Below are positions 37,350 through 50,007 of a stretch of DNA of 64,000 nucleotides, piece by piece. The notes beneath the pieces are model-generated. The model saw nothing but the letters and a program-made list of their open reading frames with translations. It did not search any database and was not told the DNA's origin. Source of the stretch: Variovorax sp. OK212 (GTDB taxonomy: Bacteria; Pseudomonadota; Gammaproteobacteria; Burkholderiales; Burkholderiaceae_C); NCBI RefSeq assembly GCF_900112425.1, contig NZ_FOLP01000003.1, positions 248,001-312,000 of the forward strand, given 5' to 3'. Every line of letters begins with the position of its first letter. The first letter of the stretch is position 1. Position numbers and translations under genes: made by a program.

Positions 37350-38432
37350 ATGGGCAGCGCCGTTGCGGGCGGCATGGATGCCAAGGCCGCGGGGCAGGCA
37401 AAGACCGCACACATCTCGCCCGGCCGCCGCGCCTGGCTGCGCTTCAAGCGCAACCGGCTCGGTTTCTGGAGCCTGGTGATCTTCACCGTCCTGGTGGTGC
37501 TGAGCCTGTTCGCCGAGGTGCTCTCCACCGACAAGCCGCTGGTGCTGCGCTACGAAGGCCACACCTATTTCCCGGTGCTGCGCGACTACTCCGAGAAGAC
37601 CTTCGGCGGCGACTTCGAAACACCGGCCGACTACCTCGATCCCTTCATTCGCGAGCGCATCACGCAGGGCGACAACTGGGCGGTCTACGCGCCCAACCCC
37701 TACGGCCCGAAAACGCTCAACTACTTCGCCAAGGCGCCCAGCCCGGCCGCGCCGACGGGTGACAACTTCTTCGGCACCGACGACCGCGGCCGCGACCTCC
37801 TGGCGCAACTGATCTATGGCTTCCGAGTGAGCGTGCTCTTCGGCCTTGCATTGACTGCCATCGGCACGGTGCTGGGCGTGGCGGCGGGCGCGGTGCAAGG
37901 CTACTTCGCAGGGAAGATCGACCTCGCGTTCCAGCGCTTCATCGAAATCTGGGGCTCCATGCCCGAGCTGTACCTGCTGATCATCTTCAGCGCGATCTTC
38001 GCGCCCAGCGTGGCGCTGCTGCTCATCCTGCTGAGCCTGTTCGGCTGGATGGGCCTGGCCGACTACGTGCGCGCCGAGTTCCTGCGCAACCGCCAGATGG
38101 ACTACGTGCGCGCAGCGCGCGCCCTGGGCGTGAGCAACCTGCAGATCATGTGGCGCCACATCCTGCCCAACAGCATGGTGCCGGTCGTCACCTTCCTGCC
38201 GTTTCGCATGAGCGCGGCCATCCTGGCGCTGACCTCGCTCGACTTCCTGGGCCTGGGCGTGCCGCCGGGCACGCCGTCGCTCGGCGAACTGCTGAGCCAG
38301 GGCAAGGCCAACATCGACGCCTGGTGGATTTCCATTTCCACCTTCGGCGTGCTGGTCGTCACGCTGATGCTGCTGACCTTCATGGGTGACGCGCTGCGCG
38401 ATGCACTCGATCCCCGCAAGGCAGACAAGTGA
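37350..38432 (+). CDS. YejE-like ABC permease
   Basis: The 360-aa second permease has an N-terminal cytoplasmic segment, a first helix (FWSLVIFTVLVVLSLFAEVL), a large periplasmic loop and a transport domain with the EAA motif MDYVRAARALGVSNLQIMWRHILPNS. The ATG at 37350 has GAGGG seven bases upstream. A GTG at 37326 would overlap yejB by 17 bp and is less likely. The stop overlaps the next start (TGATG). Confidence 0.92.
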   Translation: MGSAVAGGMDAKAAGQAKTAHISPGRRAWLRFKRNRLGFWSLVIFTVLVVLSLFAEVLSTDKPLVLRYEGHTYFPVLRDYSEKTFGGDFETPADYLDPFIRERITQGDNWAVYAPNPYGPKTLNYFAKAPSPAAPTGDNFFGTDDRGRDLLAQLIYGFRVSVLFGLALTAIGTVLGVAAGAVQGYFAGKIDLAFQRFIEIWGSMPELYLLIIFSAIFAPSVALLLILLSLFGWMGLADYVRAEFLRNRQMDYVRAARALGVSNLQIMWRHILPNSMVPVVTFLPFRMSAAILALTSLDFLGLGVPPGTPSLGELLSQGKANIDAWWISISTFGVLVVTLMLLTFMGDALRDALDPRKADK

Positions 38433-40063
38433 TGAACGGCTCTCCCGCAAATCTCCCCTTGATCGACGTGAAGGGCCTGCGCGTCGCGTTCGGAGGCAAG
38501 GAGGTCGTGCACGGCATCGACTTCCAGATCGCCGCCGGCGAAAAGCTGGCGCTGGTCGGCGAGTCGGGCTCGGGCAAGACGGTCACGGCGCTGTCGCTGC
38601 TGCGGCTGGTGCAGAACGCCGACGTCACCGGCGTTGCAAGGCTTTTCGGCGGCGAACGCACGCAGGACGTGCGCGACCTGCTATCGATTCCGGAGCGCCA
38701 GCTGCGCGGCATCCGCGGCAAGGAGATCGCGATGATCTTCCAGGAGCCGATGACCGCGCTGAATGCGCTCTACACCGTGGGCGACCAGATCGCCGAGGTG
38801 CTCGAGCTGCACGAAGGGCTGTCGGCGCGTGCCGCACAGGCGGCCGCCGTGCAGCTGCTGGCCGACACGGGCATTCCGGAGCCGGCGCGGCGCGCGCAGG
38901 CGTTTCCGCACCAGCTCTCGGGCGGGCAGCGCCAGCGCGCCATGATCGCCATGGCGCTGGCCTGCAAGCCGCGCCTGCTGCTGGCCGACGAGCCGACCAC
39001 GGCGCTCGACGTCACGGTGCGCGCGCAGATCCTCGACCTGCTGGCCGACCTGCAGCGCAAGCATGGCATGGCCGTACTGTTGATCACGCACGACCTGAAC
39101 CTGGTGCGCCGCTTTGCCGACCGCGTGGCGGTCATGGAGAACGGCCACATCGTCGAACATGGCGCGGTGGCGCCGGTGTTCGACGCGCCGCGGCATCCCT
39201 ACACCCGCAAGCTGATCGACAGCCACCCCGAGCGCGACGTGGCGGCCGTGCCGGCCAGCGGCGCGGCGCCGGTGCTCGAGGCCAAGGCGCTGCGCGTGAT
39301 CTACCCGGTGCCCAAGCCCGGCATCGGCGGCTGGTTCCGCAAGGGCGAGTTCGTGGCGGTGCAGGGCGCGGATTTCCGCATTGCGCCGGGCGAGACGCTG
39401 GGCGTGGTCGGCGAATCGGGGTCGGGAAAGTCGACGCTCGCGCTGGCGGCGCTGGGGTTGTTGCGCTACCAGGGCGCGCTGAAGGTCACCGGGAAGGACT
39501 GGGCGGTCGATCGTGCGTCGGACCTGGGCCTGCGCCGCGTGATGCAGGTGGTGTTCCAGGACCCGTTCTCCTCGCTGTCGCCGCGCATGACGGTCGAGCA
39601 GATCGTGGGCGAAGGGCTGCGCGTGCATGCGCCGCAACTGGACGCCGAGGCGCGGCGGGCGCGTTCGCTCACGGCGCTGGCCGATGTCGGGCTGACCGAG
39701 GCGCAGTTTCCGTCGCTGCTCGACCGCTATCCGCACGAGTTTTCCGGCGGCCAGCGCCAGCGCCTGGCGATTGCGCGCGCGCTGATCGTCGATCCGCAAC
39801 TGCTGGTGCTCGACGAGCCGACCAGCGCGCTCGACGTGACGATCCAGAAGCAGGTGCTGGCGCTGCTGCAGCGCCTGCAGCGCGAGCGGGGGCTGAGCTA
39901 CCTGCTGATCACGCACGACGTCGAGGTGATCCGCGCCATGGCGCACCAGGTCATCGTGATGAAGGACGGGGCGATCCTCGAAAACGGGGCGGTGGAGCGC
40001 GTGCTCGACGCGCCCGAGCATCCCTATACAAAGAAGCTGGTGGCCGCCGCGCTGCCGGAATAA
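38432..40063 (+). CDS. YejF-like double ABC ATPase
   Basis: The 543-aa protein has two ABC domains that power the peptide importer. The first has GESGSGKTVTALS, SGGQRQRAMIA and LLLADEPTTALDVT. The second has GESGSGKSTLALA, SGGQRQRLAIA and LLVLDEPTSALDVT. Both carry the C-terminal oligopeptide-transporter segment HPYT(R/K)KL. It completes the four-gene yejABEF-type operon. Confidence 0.94.
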   Translation: MNGSPANLPLIDVKGLRVAFGGKEVVHGIDFQIAAGEKLALVGESGSGKTVTALSLLRLVQNADVTGVARLFGGERTQDVRDLLSIPERQLRGIRGKEIAMIFQEPMTALNALYTVGDQIAEVLELHEGLSARAAQAAAVQLLADTGIPEPARRAQAFPHQLSGGQRQRAMIAMALACKPRLLLADEPTTALDVTVRAQILDLLADLQRKHGMAVLLITHDLNLVRRFADRVAVMENGHIVEHGAVAPVFDAPRHPYTRKLIDSHPERDVAAVPASGAAPVLEAKALRVIYPVPKPGIGGWFRKGEFVAVQGADFRIAPGETLGVVGESGSGKSTLALAALGLLRYQGALKVTGKDWAVDRASDLGLRRVMQVVFQDPFSSLSPRMTVEQIVGEGLRVHAPQLDAEARRARSLTALADVGLTEAQFPSLLDRYPHEFSGGQRQRLAIARALIVDPQLLVLDEPTSALDVTIQKQVLALLQRLQRERGLSYLLITHDVEVIRAMAHQVIVMKDGAILENGAVERVLDAPEHPYTKKLVAAALPE

Positions 40064-40079
40064 ACGGAGTGTTCAAGCA

Positions 40080-41282
40080 ATGTCGGAAATCGGACGCGAC
40101 CGTCGCGGGGCGTGGCGCGCTGCGCTGGCCTGCATGGTCACCCTGTCGGTGGCCATGGGCTTGGGGCGCTTCGCCTTCACGCCCATGCTGCCTATCATGC
40201 TGCACGAGGGCAAGCTGGAGCTGGCGGCCGGCGGGTTGCTGGCGTCGCTCAACTACCTGGGTTATTTCCTGGGGGCGGTGAGCTGCGCGGCAATCAGCGT
40301 CAAGGCGTCGAGCATGGTGCGTGGCGGGCTTCTGGCCACGGCGGCGCTGCTGGTCGGCATGGGGCTGCTGCACAGCTTCACGAGCTGGGGCGTGCTGCGC
40401 ACCGCGGCCGGCGTGATGAGCGCCTGGGTGTTCGTCTTCGCTTCGGGTTGGGGGCTGCGGCGGCTGGCCGAGACGAACGCGCCGGCGCTGGCGGGCGTGA
40501 TCTACACGGGGCCGGGCATCGGCATCGCGATGACCGGGCTGCTGGGCGGCGCGCTGGGGCGCTGGGGTTCGGAGGCGGGGTGGATCGGGCTGGGCATCCT
40601 GGGGCTGGTGCTGATCGCTGTGATCTGGCGCGTGTTCGATGACGGCGAGAGGGCGCCGGCTGGCACTGCGGGTACAGCGGCGCCCGCGGCGGCGGCGCGT
40701 ACCGCGGCATCGGCCGCGGACCGCAGCGACGCCCTCTGGCTGGTGGCGCTCTACGGCCTCGCAGGGTTTGGTTACATCATCACCGCGACTTTTCTGCCGG
40801 TGATCGCGCGGCAGGCGCTGCCGGGCTCGTCGTGGCCCGATTTCTTCTGGCCGCTGTTCGGCCTGGCCATCATTCCGGGGGCGCTGATCGGTGCTCGCGC
40901 GCCGACGCACTGGGACAACCGGCTGCTGCTGGCGGTGGCCTATGCACTGCAGGCACTGGGCGTGGTGTTTTCGGTGGCGTGGCCCACCATTGGCGGCTTT
41001 GCGCTCGGCAGCCTGCTGCTGGGCATGCCGTTCACGGCCATCACTCTTTTTGCGATGCGCGACGCGCGCCGGCTGCGCGGCAATGCCGCGGCGGGGCTGA
41101 TCGGCTATGCGACGGCGTCGTACGGGGTGGGCCAGATCATCGGCCCGCTGTTTGCGGCGCCGCTGGCGCAGCGCACGGGTTCTTTTCAGGTGCCGCTGCT
41201 GGTCGCGGCAGCTGCTTTGGCGCTCGGAGCGGTATTGTTTGCGTGGGTCTGGTTCAAATCTCGCCGCTCAATCACCATTTGA
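40080..41282 (+). CDS. YbfB/YjiJ-family MFS transporter
   Basis: The 400-aa protein has about twelve membrane helices and the family's N-terminal motif MGLGRFAFTPMLPIM. A long alanine/threonine-rich loop (about residues 195-220) lies between the halves. The substrate is unknown. It begins 16 bp after the peptide-importer ATPase and may be cotranscribed. The next element is the rimP promoter. Confidence 0.9.
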   Translation: MSEIGRDRRGAWRAALACMVTLSVAMGLGRFAFTPMLPIMLHEGKLELAAGGLLASLNYLGYFLGAVSCAAISVKASSMVRGGLLATAALLVGMGLLHSFTSWGVLRTAAGVMSAWVFVFASGWGLRRLAETNAPALAGVIYTGPGIGIAMTGLLGGALGRWGSEAGWIGLGILGLVLIAVIWRVFDDGERAPAGTAGTAAPAAAARTAASAADRSDALWLVALYGLAGFGYIITATFLPVIARQALPGSSWPDFFWPLFGLAIIPGALIGARAPTHWDNRLLLAVAYALQALGVVFSVAWPTIGGFALGSLLLGMPFTAITLFAMRDARRLRGNAAAGLIGYATASYGVGQIIGPLFAAPLAQRTGSFQVPLLVAAAALALGAVLFAWVWFKSRRSITI

Positions 41283-41317
41283 GTGCTGAAGCCCCTTCAT
41301 TTATTACACGAATAGCA

Positions 41318-41323
41318 TATAAT
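41318..41323 (+). promoter_or_regulatory. Consensus -10 of the rimP-nusA-infB promoter
   Basis: A perfect TATAAT sits 36 bases after the MFS stop. The -35 region (about 41295-41301, CTTCATT) is weak. Transcription would start near 41330, only about 12 bases before the hairpin at 41341. Confidence 0.6.
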
Positions 41324-41340
41324 TCGAGGCTCACGACCAA

Positions 41341-41370
41341 ACGGGCGGGTACCAACCGCCCGTTTTTTTT
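41341..41370 (+). terminator. Terminator/attenuator hairpin in the rimP leader
   Basis: The stem CGGGCGG/CCGCCCG (41342-41348 and 41356-41362) has loop GTACCAA and is followed by eight T. It can end the upstream MFS transcript, but it also sits just after the TATAAT, so RNAs from that promoter must read through it to reach rimP 88 bases later. Confidence 0.85.
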
Positions 41371-41458
41371 GGTCTATGCATTCTGAACATTCCAGCGATC
41401 TGGCGTCCGTGGCGGGCGGACGGCACAGGTCCCGTACTTAAAAGGCATCTTCGAACAC

Positions 41459-42109
41459 GTGGCATTGCAGCAAATAGTTGAACAAACCGTGGCCGGTCTC
41501 GGCTATGACCTGGTCGAGATCGAGCGCTCGGCCGGGGGAACGCTGCGCGTGACGATTGATTTGCCCTGGACGGCCCCCACCTCCGAAGACTTGGCTGCCG
41601 GCGTTCCGGAGCCCTTCGTGACGGTCGAGGACTGCGAGAAGGTCACGCGCCAGTTGCAATTCGCGCTCGAAGTGGATGGTGTCGACTACAAGCGGCTCGA
41701 GGTGTCCTCGCCGGGTATCGACCGTCCGCTGCGCAATGAGCAGGATTTCGCGCGTTTCGTGGGGGCGGTGATCGACATCACGCTCAAGGCGCCCATGGGC
41801 GCGGCGGCGGCGGGCCAGGTGTCGGCCAATCGCAAGAAATTTCGCGGCACGCTGGAGCGGGCCGAGCAGCAGGGCGAGGAGGGCGGCGGCGCCCGAGGCT
41901 GGCAAATCGTCTGGAGCGATGCGCCCGAGCCCAAGCCCGGACAAAAAGTGAGCAAGAAGCGCGCGCCTGCACCGTTGCATGCGCTGGGCTTCGTTCTGGA
42001 CGAGCTGCGCGACGCGCGGCTCGCACCCATTGTGGATTTCAAGGGCCGCAAGGCCAAAACCCAACCGGGTTTTTCGGATATTGACGACGGAACGCAGGTT
42101 CCGGACTGA
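41459..42109 (+). CDS. rimP: Ribosome maturation factor RimP
   Basis: RimP assists 30S subunit maturation. The 216-aa protein has the N-terminal alpha/beta domain ([23 protein letters not shown]), the conserved [15 protein letters not shown], and a C-terminal SH3-like domain with an insertion rich in E, G and K. The start is GTG at 41459 ([11 protein letters not shown]). It heads the rimP-nusA-infB operon. Confidence 0.95.
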   Translation: MALQQIVEQTVAGLGYDLVEIERSAGGTLRVTIDLPWTAPTSEDLAAGVPEPFVTVEDCEKVTRQLQFALEVDGVDYKRLEVSSPGIDRPLRNEQDFARFVGAVIDITLKAPMGAAAAGQVSANRKKFRGTLERAEQQGEEGGGARGWQIVWSDAPEPKPGQKVSKKRAPAPLHALGFVLDELRDARLAPIVDFKGRKAKTQPGFSDIDDGTQVPD

Positions 42110-42125
42110 CCAGAGGAGTGGTGGC

Positions 42126-43619
42126 ATGAATCGCGAAATGTTGATGTTGGTGGATGCGATCTCGCGCGAGAAGAACGTCGAACGTGACGTGGTCTTCGGC
42201 GCGGTCGAATCCGCACTGGCGCAAGCCACCAAGAAGCTCCACCAGGGCGACGTGGACATCCGCGTCTCGGTCGATCGCGACAGCGGTGACTACGAAACCT
42301 TCCGCCGCTGGCACGTCGTTCCGGACGAAGCCGGCCTGCAATTGCCCGACCAGGAAATCCTGCTTTTCGAAGCCAAGGAAGAAATGTCGGACATCGAGGT
42401 CGGCGAGTACATCGAGGAAGCGGTGGACTCTGTGCCGATCGGCCGCATCGGCGCCATGGCCGCCAAGCAGGTCATCCTGCAGAAGATCCGTGACGCCGAG
42501 CGCGAGATGCTGCTCAACGACTTCATGTCGCGCGGCGACAAGATCTTCGTGGGCACCGTCAAGCGCCTGGACAAGGGCGACATCATCGTCGAGGCCGGCC
42601 GCGTCGAAGGCCGCCTGCGCCGCAGCGAGATGATCGCCAAGGAAAACCTGCGCAATGGCGACCGCGTGCGCGCCATGATCATGGAGGTCGACCTGACGCT
42701 GCGCGGCGCGCCGATCATCCTGTCGCGCTCGGCCCCCGAATTCATGATCGAGCTGTTCCGCCAGGAAGTGCCCGAGATCGAACAGGGCCTGCTCGAAATC
42801 AAGAGCTGCGCCCGTGACCCGGGTTCGCGCGCCAAGATCGCCGTGCTCTCGCACGACAAGCGCGTCGACCCGATCGGCACCTGCGTCGGCGTGCGCGGCA
42901 CCCGTGTCAACGCCGTGACCAACGAGCTCGCTGGCGAGCGCGTGGACATCGTGCTGTGGAGCGAAGACCCGGCCCAGTTCGTCATCGGCGCGCTGGCCCC
43001 GGCCAACGTGTCGTCGATCGTGGTGGACGAAGAAAAGCACGCCATGGACGTGGTGGTCGACGAGGAAAACCTCGCCATCGCCATCGGCCGCGGCGGCCAG
43101 AACGTGCGCCTGGCTTCCGACCTGACCGGTTGGAAGATCAACATCATGGATGCGAACGAGTCGGCGCAGAAGCAGGCCAGCGAAACCGATGCCAGCCGCA
43201 AGCTGTTCATGGAAAAGCTCGACGTCGACGAGGAAATCGCCGACATCCTGATCGCCGAAGGCTTCAACAGCCTCGAAGAAGTCGCCTATGTGCCGATCTC
43301 CGAAATGCTCGAGATCGAGGCGTTCGACGAAGACACCATCAACGAGCTGCGCGCCCGCGCCAAGGATGCGCTGTTGACCATGGAAATCGCCAAGGAAGAG
43401 GGCGTCGAGGCCCAGCCGCAAGTGTCGCAAGACCTGCACGACCTCGAAGGCCTGGACCCCGAGCTGATTCCCAAGCTGACCGAAGCGGGTGTGAACACCC
43501 GTGACGACCTTGCCGACCTCGCGGTCGATGAACTCACCGAGATCACCGGCCAGAGTGCCGATGACGCCAAAGCCCTCATCTTGAAAGCCCGCGAACATTG
43601 GTTCGCCGGCCAAGAGTGA
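42126..43619 (+). CDS. nusA: Transcription termination/antitermination factor NusA
   Basis: NusA binds RNA polymerase and nascent RNA, controlling pausing, termination and rRNA antitermination. The 497-aa protein has the N-terminal polymerase-binding domain, an S1 domain ([20 protein letters not shown]), two KH domains ([23 protein letters not shown]) and two acidic C-terminal repeats, as in gamma- and betaproteobacteria. NusA often feeds back on its own operon, which fits the leader hairpin. The ATG is at 42126. Confidence 0.97.
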   Translation: MNREMLMLVDAISREKNVERDVVFGAVESALAQATKKLHQGDVDIRVSVDRDSGDYETFRRWHVVPDEAGLQLPDQEILLFEAKEEMSDIEVGEYIEEAVDSVPIGRIGAMAAKQVILQKIRDAEREMLLNDFMSRGDKIFVGTVKRLDKGDIIVEAGRVEGRLRRSEMIAKENLRNGDRVRAMIMEVDLTLRGAPIILSRSAPEFMIELFRQEVPEIEQGLLEIKSCARDPGSRAKIAVLSHDKRVDPIGTCVGVRGTRVNAVTNELAGERVDIVLWSEDPAQFVIGALAPANVSSIVVDEEKHAMDVVVDEENLAIAIGRGGQNVRLASDLTGWKINIMDANESAQKQASETDASRKLFMEKLDVDEEIADILIAEGFNSLEEVAYVPISEMLEIEAFDEDTINELRARAKDALLTMEIAKEEGVEAQPQVSQDLHDLEGLDPELIPKLTEAGVNTRDDLADLAVDELTEITGQSADDAKALILKAREHWFAGQE

Positions 43620-43643
43620 CGGTCATGGAGGCACGAAACCAAT

Positions 43644-46646
<3,003 letters not shown>

Positions 46647-46667
46647 GCGTTCGAAGCGAGAGAGTCC

Positions 46668-47039
46668 ATGCCGAAAAGAAAAGCCGCCGCCCCCAACCGC
46701 GCGTTCAAGGTTGCCGACCAGATCCAGCGCGATCTGACGGAGCTGATCGCGCGCGAGTTGAAGGACCCGCGCGTGGGCATGGTCACGATCCAGGCCGTCG
46801 AGGTCACGCCCGACTATGCGCACGCGAAAATCTTCTTCAGCCTGCTCACGGGCGACGTGGACGAGACCACCGAAGCGTTGAACCAGGCCGCGGGCTTCCT
46901 GCGCAACGGCCTGTTCAAGCGCCTGCACATCCACACGGTGCCCACGCTGCACTTCCTGTTCGACCGCACCACCGAGCGTGCGGCCGACATGAACGCGCTC
47001 ATCGCGCAAGCCGTCGCCTCGCGTTCGAAAGACGAATAG
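46668..47039 (+). CDS. rbfA: 30S ribosome-binding factor RbfA
   Basis: RbfA is a KH-fold protein needed for 16S rRNA 5'-end maturation and cold adaptation. The 123-aa protein shows [39 protein letters not shown] and ends [19 protein letters not shown]. It lies 21 bp after infB and two bases before truB. Confidence 0.96.
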   Translation: MPKRKAAAPNRAFKVADQIQRDLTELIARELKDPRVGMVTIQAVEVTPDYAHAKIFFSLLTGDVDETTEALNQAAGFLRNGLFKRLHIHTVPTLHFLFDRTTERAADMNALIAQAVASRSKDE

Positions 47040-47041
47040 CC

Positions 47042-48010
47042 ATGAATGCGCCACGCACCAGGGTGCAGCGGCGCCCTGTGCATGGGGTGTTGTTGCTCGA
47101 CAAGCCGCTGGGACTCTCCAGCAACCAGGCCTTGCAGAAGGCCAAGTGGTTGCTGCGCGCTGAAAAGGCGGGCCACACCGGCACGCTGGATCCGCTCGCG
47201 ACGGGCGTCCTGCCGCTGTGCTTTGGCGCGGCCACCAAATTCAGCCAGTTGCACCTGGACGCCGACAAGACCTACGAGGCCACGGCCCGCCTGGGCGTGA
47301 AGACCGCGACCGGCGATGCCGAGGGCGACGTGATCGCCGAGCGGCCCGTGCACGTGACGCCGGAAGACCTGGCGCGCGTCGAGGCGCAGTTCACCGGCCC
47401 GATCCGCCAGGTGCCCCCGATGCACAGCGCGCTCAAGAAGGACGGCAAGGCGCTGTACGAGTACGCACGTGAAGGCATCGAAATCGAACGCGCACCGCGC
47501 GACGTCGTGATTTATCAGCTGAAAGTGTCCGATACGGGCGCCCCGCAAGAGAAGTTTGCTATCAAGATCGAAGCAAAAGTCAGCAAGGGCACCTACATCC
47601 GCACGCTCGGCGAAGACATCGGTGAAGCGCTGGGATGCGGCGCGCACCTGAGTTCGCTGCGGCGCACCGCCACCGGCGGTTTCGTCGAGGCGCAATGCAT
47701 CACGCTCGAAGCGCTGGAGGCGATGGACGAAGAGGAGCGCCTGGCGCAGCTCTTGCCTGCCGAGGTGCTGGTGGACGGCCACAGCCGCGTCACGCTCGGC
47801 GCGGAAGATGCGGCACGTTTTCTCTCGGGCCTGCGCCGCCGCGGCGACTGGGCCGATGCAGGCGAGGTGGCCGTGTTCGGCACCGAGCCGGCGGCCTTCC
47901 TGGGCACCGCCCACGTAGTGGCCGGCGAACTGATCCCGGGGCGCTTGCTGAACCCCATCGAAATTCAGCAAATTCTTTTGAACGCACAACAGACCGAAGC
48001 GACACCATGA
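47042..48010 (+). CDS. truB: tRNA pseudouridine-55 synthase TruB
   Basis: TruB makes pseudouridine 55 in the tRNA T-loop. The 322-aa protein has [14 protein letters not shown], the catalytic aspartate in [39 protein letters not shown] and the C-terminal PUA-like domain. The stop overlaps the typA ATG. Confidence 0.96.
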   Translation: MNAPRTRVQRRPVHGVLLLDKPLGLSSNQALQKAKWLLRAEKAGHTGTLDPLATGVLPLCFGAATKFSQLHLDADKTYEATARLGVKTATGDAEGDVIAERPVHVTPEDLARVEAQFTGPIRQVPPMHSALKKDGKALYEYAREGIEIERAPRDVVIYQLKVSDTGAPQEKFAIKIEAKVSKGTYIRTLGEDIGEALGCGAHLSSLRRTATGGFVEAQCITLEALEAMDEEERLAQLLPAEVLVDGHSRVTLGAEDAARFLSGLRRRGDWADAGEVAVFGTEPAAFLGTAHVVAGELIPGRLLNPIEIQQILLNAQQTEATP

Positions 48011-49845
48011 GTACCAAGCAAATCCGCAATATCGCCATCATTGCCCACGTGGACCATGGCAAGACCACGATGGTCGACCAGCTGCTGCGCCAGTCGGGCA
48101 CCTTCGCCGAGCACGAGAAGGTCGTCGACACGGTGATGGACAACAACGCCATCGAAAAGGAACGTGGCATCACGATCCTGGCCAAGAACTGCGCCGTGAC
48201 CTGGGAAGGCACGCACATCAACATCGTCGACACCCCGGGCCACGCGGACTTCGGCGGTGAAGTGGAACGCGCGCTGTCGATGGTCGACGGCGTGGTGCTG
48301 CTGATCGACGCGCAGGAAGGCCCGATGCCGCAGACGCGCTTCGTGACCAAGAAGGCGCTGGCCCTGGGCCTGAAGCCGATCCTGGTGGTGAACAAGGTCG
48401 ACAAGCCCGGTGCGAACCCCGACAAGGTGGTCAACGCCGCCTTCGACCTGTTCGACAAGCTCGGCGCAACCGACGAACAGCTCGACTTCCCCGTGGTGTA
48501 CGCCTCGGGCATCAACGGCTGGTCGTCGCTGGAAGAAGGCGCAGCCGGTGAGCAGTGGGGCCCCGACATGTCGGCCCTGTTCAACACCATCCTGAAGCAC
48601 GTGCCGTCGCAAAAGGGTGACCCCGCCGCGCCGCTGCAGCTGCAGATCTCGGCCCTCGACTTCTCGACCTTCGTCGGCCGCATCGGCGTGGGCCGCATCA
48701 GCCAGGGCACGCTCAAGCCCATGACCGACGTGCTGGTCATGGAAGGCCCGGACGGCAAGACCGTCAAGGGACGCGTGAACCAGGTGTTGACCTTCCAGGG
48801 CCTGGACCGCGTGCAGTCGACCGAAGCCGGCCCCGGCGAAATCGTGCTGATCAACGGCATCACCGACATCGGCATCGGCGTCACCGTGACCGACAAGGAC
48901 AAGCCCGCGCCGCTGCCCATGCTCAAGGTCGACGAACCGACGCTGACCATGAACTTCTGCGTGAACACCAGCCCGCTGGCCGGCCGCGAAGGCAAGTTCG
49001 TCACCAGCCGCCAGATCTGGGACCGCCTGCAAAAGGAACTGCAGCACAACGTGGCCCTGCGCGTGAGCGAGACCGACGAAGAAGGCATCTTCGAGGTCAT
49101 GGGCCGCGGCGAACTGCACCTGACCATCCTCTTGGAAAACATGCGCCGCGAAGGCTATGAAATGGCCGTGTCGAAGCCGCGCGTGGTGTTCCGCACCGTG
49201 AACGGCGAGAAGCACGAGCCCATCGAATTGGTCACGGCCGACATCGAAGAAGGCCACCAGGGCGGCGTGATGCAGGCGCTGGGCGAACGCAAGGGCGAAC
49301 TGGTCAACATGGAGCCGGACGGCCGTGGACGCGTGCGTCTCGAGTACCGCATTCCGGCGCGCGGCCTGATCGGCTTCACGAACGAATTCCTGAACCTGAC
49401 GCGCGGCTCGGGCCTCATCAGCAACATCTTCGACAGCTACGAAGCCCACAAGGGCGAGATCGGCAGCCGCAAGAACGGCGTGCTGATCTCCATGGACGAC
49501 GGTGAAATTTTCACCTACGCGCTGGGCAAACTGGACGACCGCGGCCGCATGTTCGTGAAGGCGAACGATCCGGTATACGAAGGCATGATCGTCGGCATCC
49601 ACAGCCGCGACAACGACCTGGTGGTGAACGCCACGCGCACCAAGCAGCTGACCAACTTCCGCGTGAGCGGCAAGGAAGACGCGATCAAGATCACGCCCCC
49701 CATCGACCTCACGTTGGAATACGGCGTCGAGTTCATCGAAGACGACGAACTGGTCGAGATCACGCCCAAGAGCGTGCGCCTGCGCAAGCGTTTCCTGAAG
49801 GAAAGCGATCGCAAGCGCGCCGGCCGCGACACGTCGATGGGCTGA
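48007..49845 (+). CDS. typA: Ribosome-binding GTPase TypA/BipA
   Basis: TypA/BipA is an EF-G-like GTPase that supports ribosome assembly and stress responses. The 612-aa protein has [16 protein letters not shown], the switch sequence [34 protein letters not shown] and the specific C-terminal domain ([18 protein letters not shown]). The ATG overlaps the truB stop. A strong terminator follows. Confidence 0.96.
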   Translation: MSTKQIRNIAIIAHVDHGKTTMVDQLLRQSGTFAEHEKVVDTVMDNNAIEKERGITILAKNCAVTWEGTHINIVDTPGHADFGGEVERALSMVDGVVLLIDAQEGPMPQTRFVTKKALALGLKPILVVNKVDKPGANPDKVVNAAFDLFDKLGATDEQLDFPVVYASGINGWSSLEEGAAGEQWGPDMSALFNTILKHVPSQKGDPAAPLQLQISALDFSTFVGRIGVGRISQGTLKPMTDVLVMEGPDGKTVKGRVNQVLTFQGLDRVQSTEAGPGEIVLINGITDIGIGVTVTDKDKPAPLPMLKVDEPTLTMNFCVNTSPLAGREGKFVTSRQIWDRLQKELQHNVALRVSETDEEGIFEVMGRGELHLTILLENMRREGYEMAVSKPRVVFRTVNGEKHEPIELVTADIEEGHQGGVMQALGERKGELVNMEPDGRGRVRLEYRIPARGLIGFTNEFLNLTRGSGLISNIFDSYEAHKGEIGSRKNGVLISMDDGEIFTYALGKLDDRGRMFVKANDPVYEGMIVGIHSRDNDLVVNATRTKQLTNFRVSGKEDAIKITPPIDLTLEYGVEFIEDDELVEITPKSVRLRKRFLKESDRKRAGRDTSMG

Positions 49846-49886
49846 TTGCCCTGACGCCCCGCCTTGGCGGGGGCGCAGTCTGAAAC

Positions 49887-49936
49887 TCACCTCCGGCTCG
49901 GCTTCTTCAGGAAGCCGGCGCCGCAGGTGATTTTTT
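49887..49936 (+). terminator. Terminator of the rimP-typA operon
   Basis: A long two-part stem is formed by TCACCT/AGGTGA outside and CGGCTTC/GAAGCCG inside, followed by six T. A smaller GCCCC/GGGGC hairpin precedes it at about 49856-49874. Confidence 0.85.
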
Positions 49937-50007
49937 CGTTTTTGCGAGGAACGGCGGCAAACGGCAAGAACGGCGAGGGCGGCGCGGATCGCGCCGGGCG
50001 GTCCACG

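Noticed and set aside
33569..37534. A 1321-codon open frame on the minus strand opposite the yej genes, with a matching long plus-strand frame (34489-37479).
   Set aside because: It has no domain-like sequence, and the reading frames of fabI, yejA, yejB and yejE are clear and conserved.
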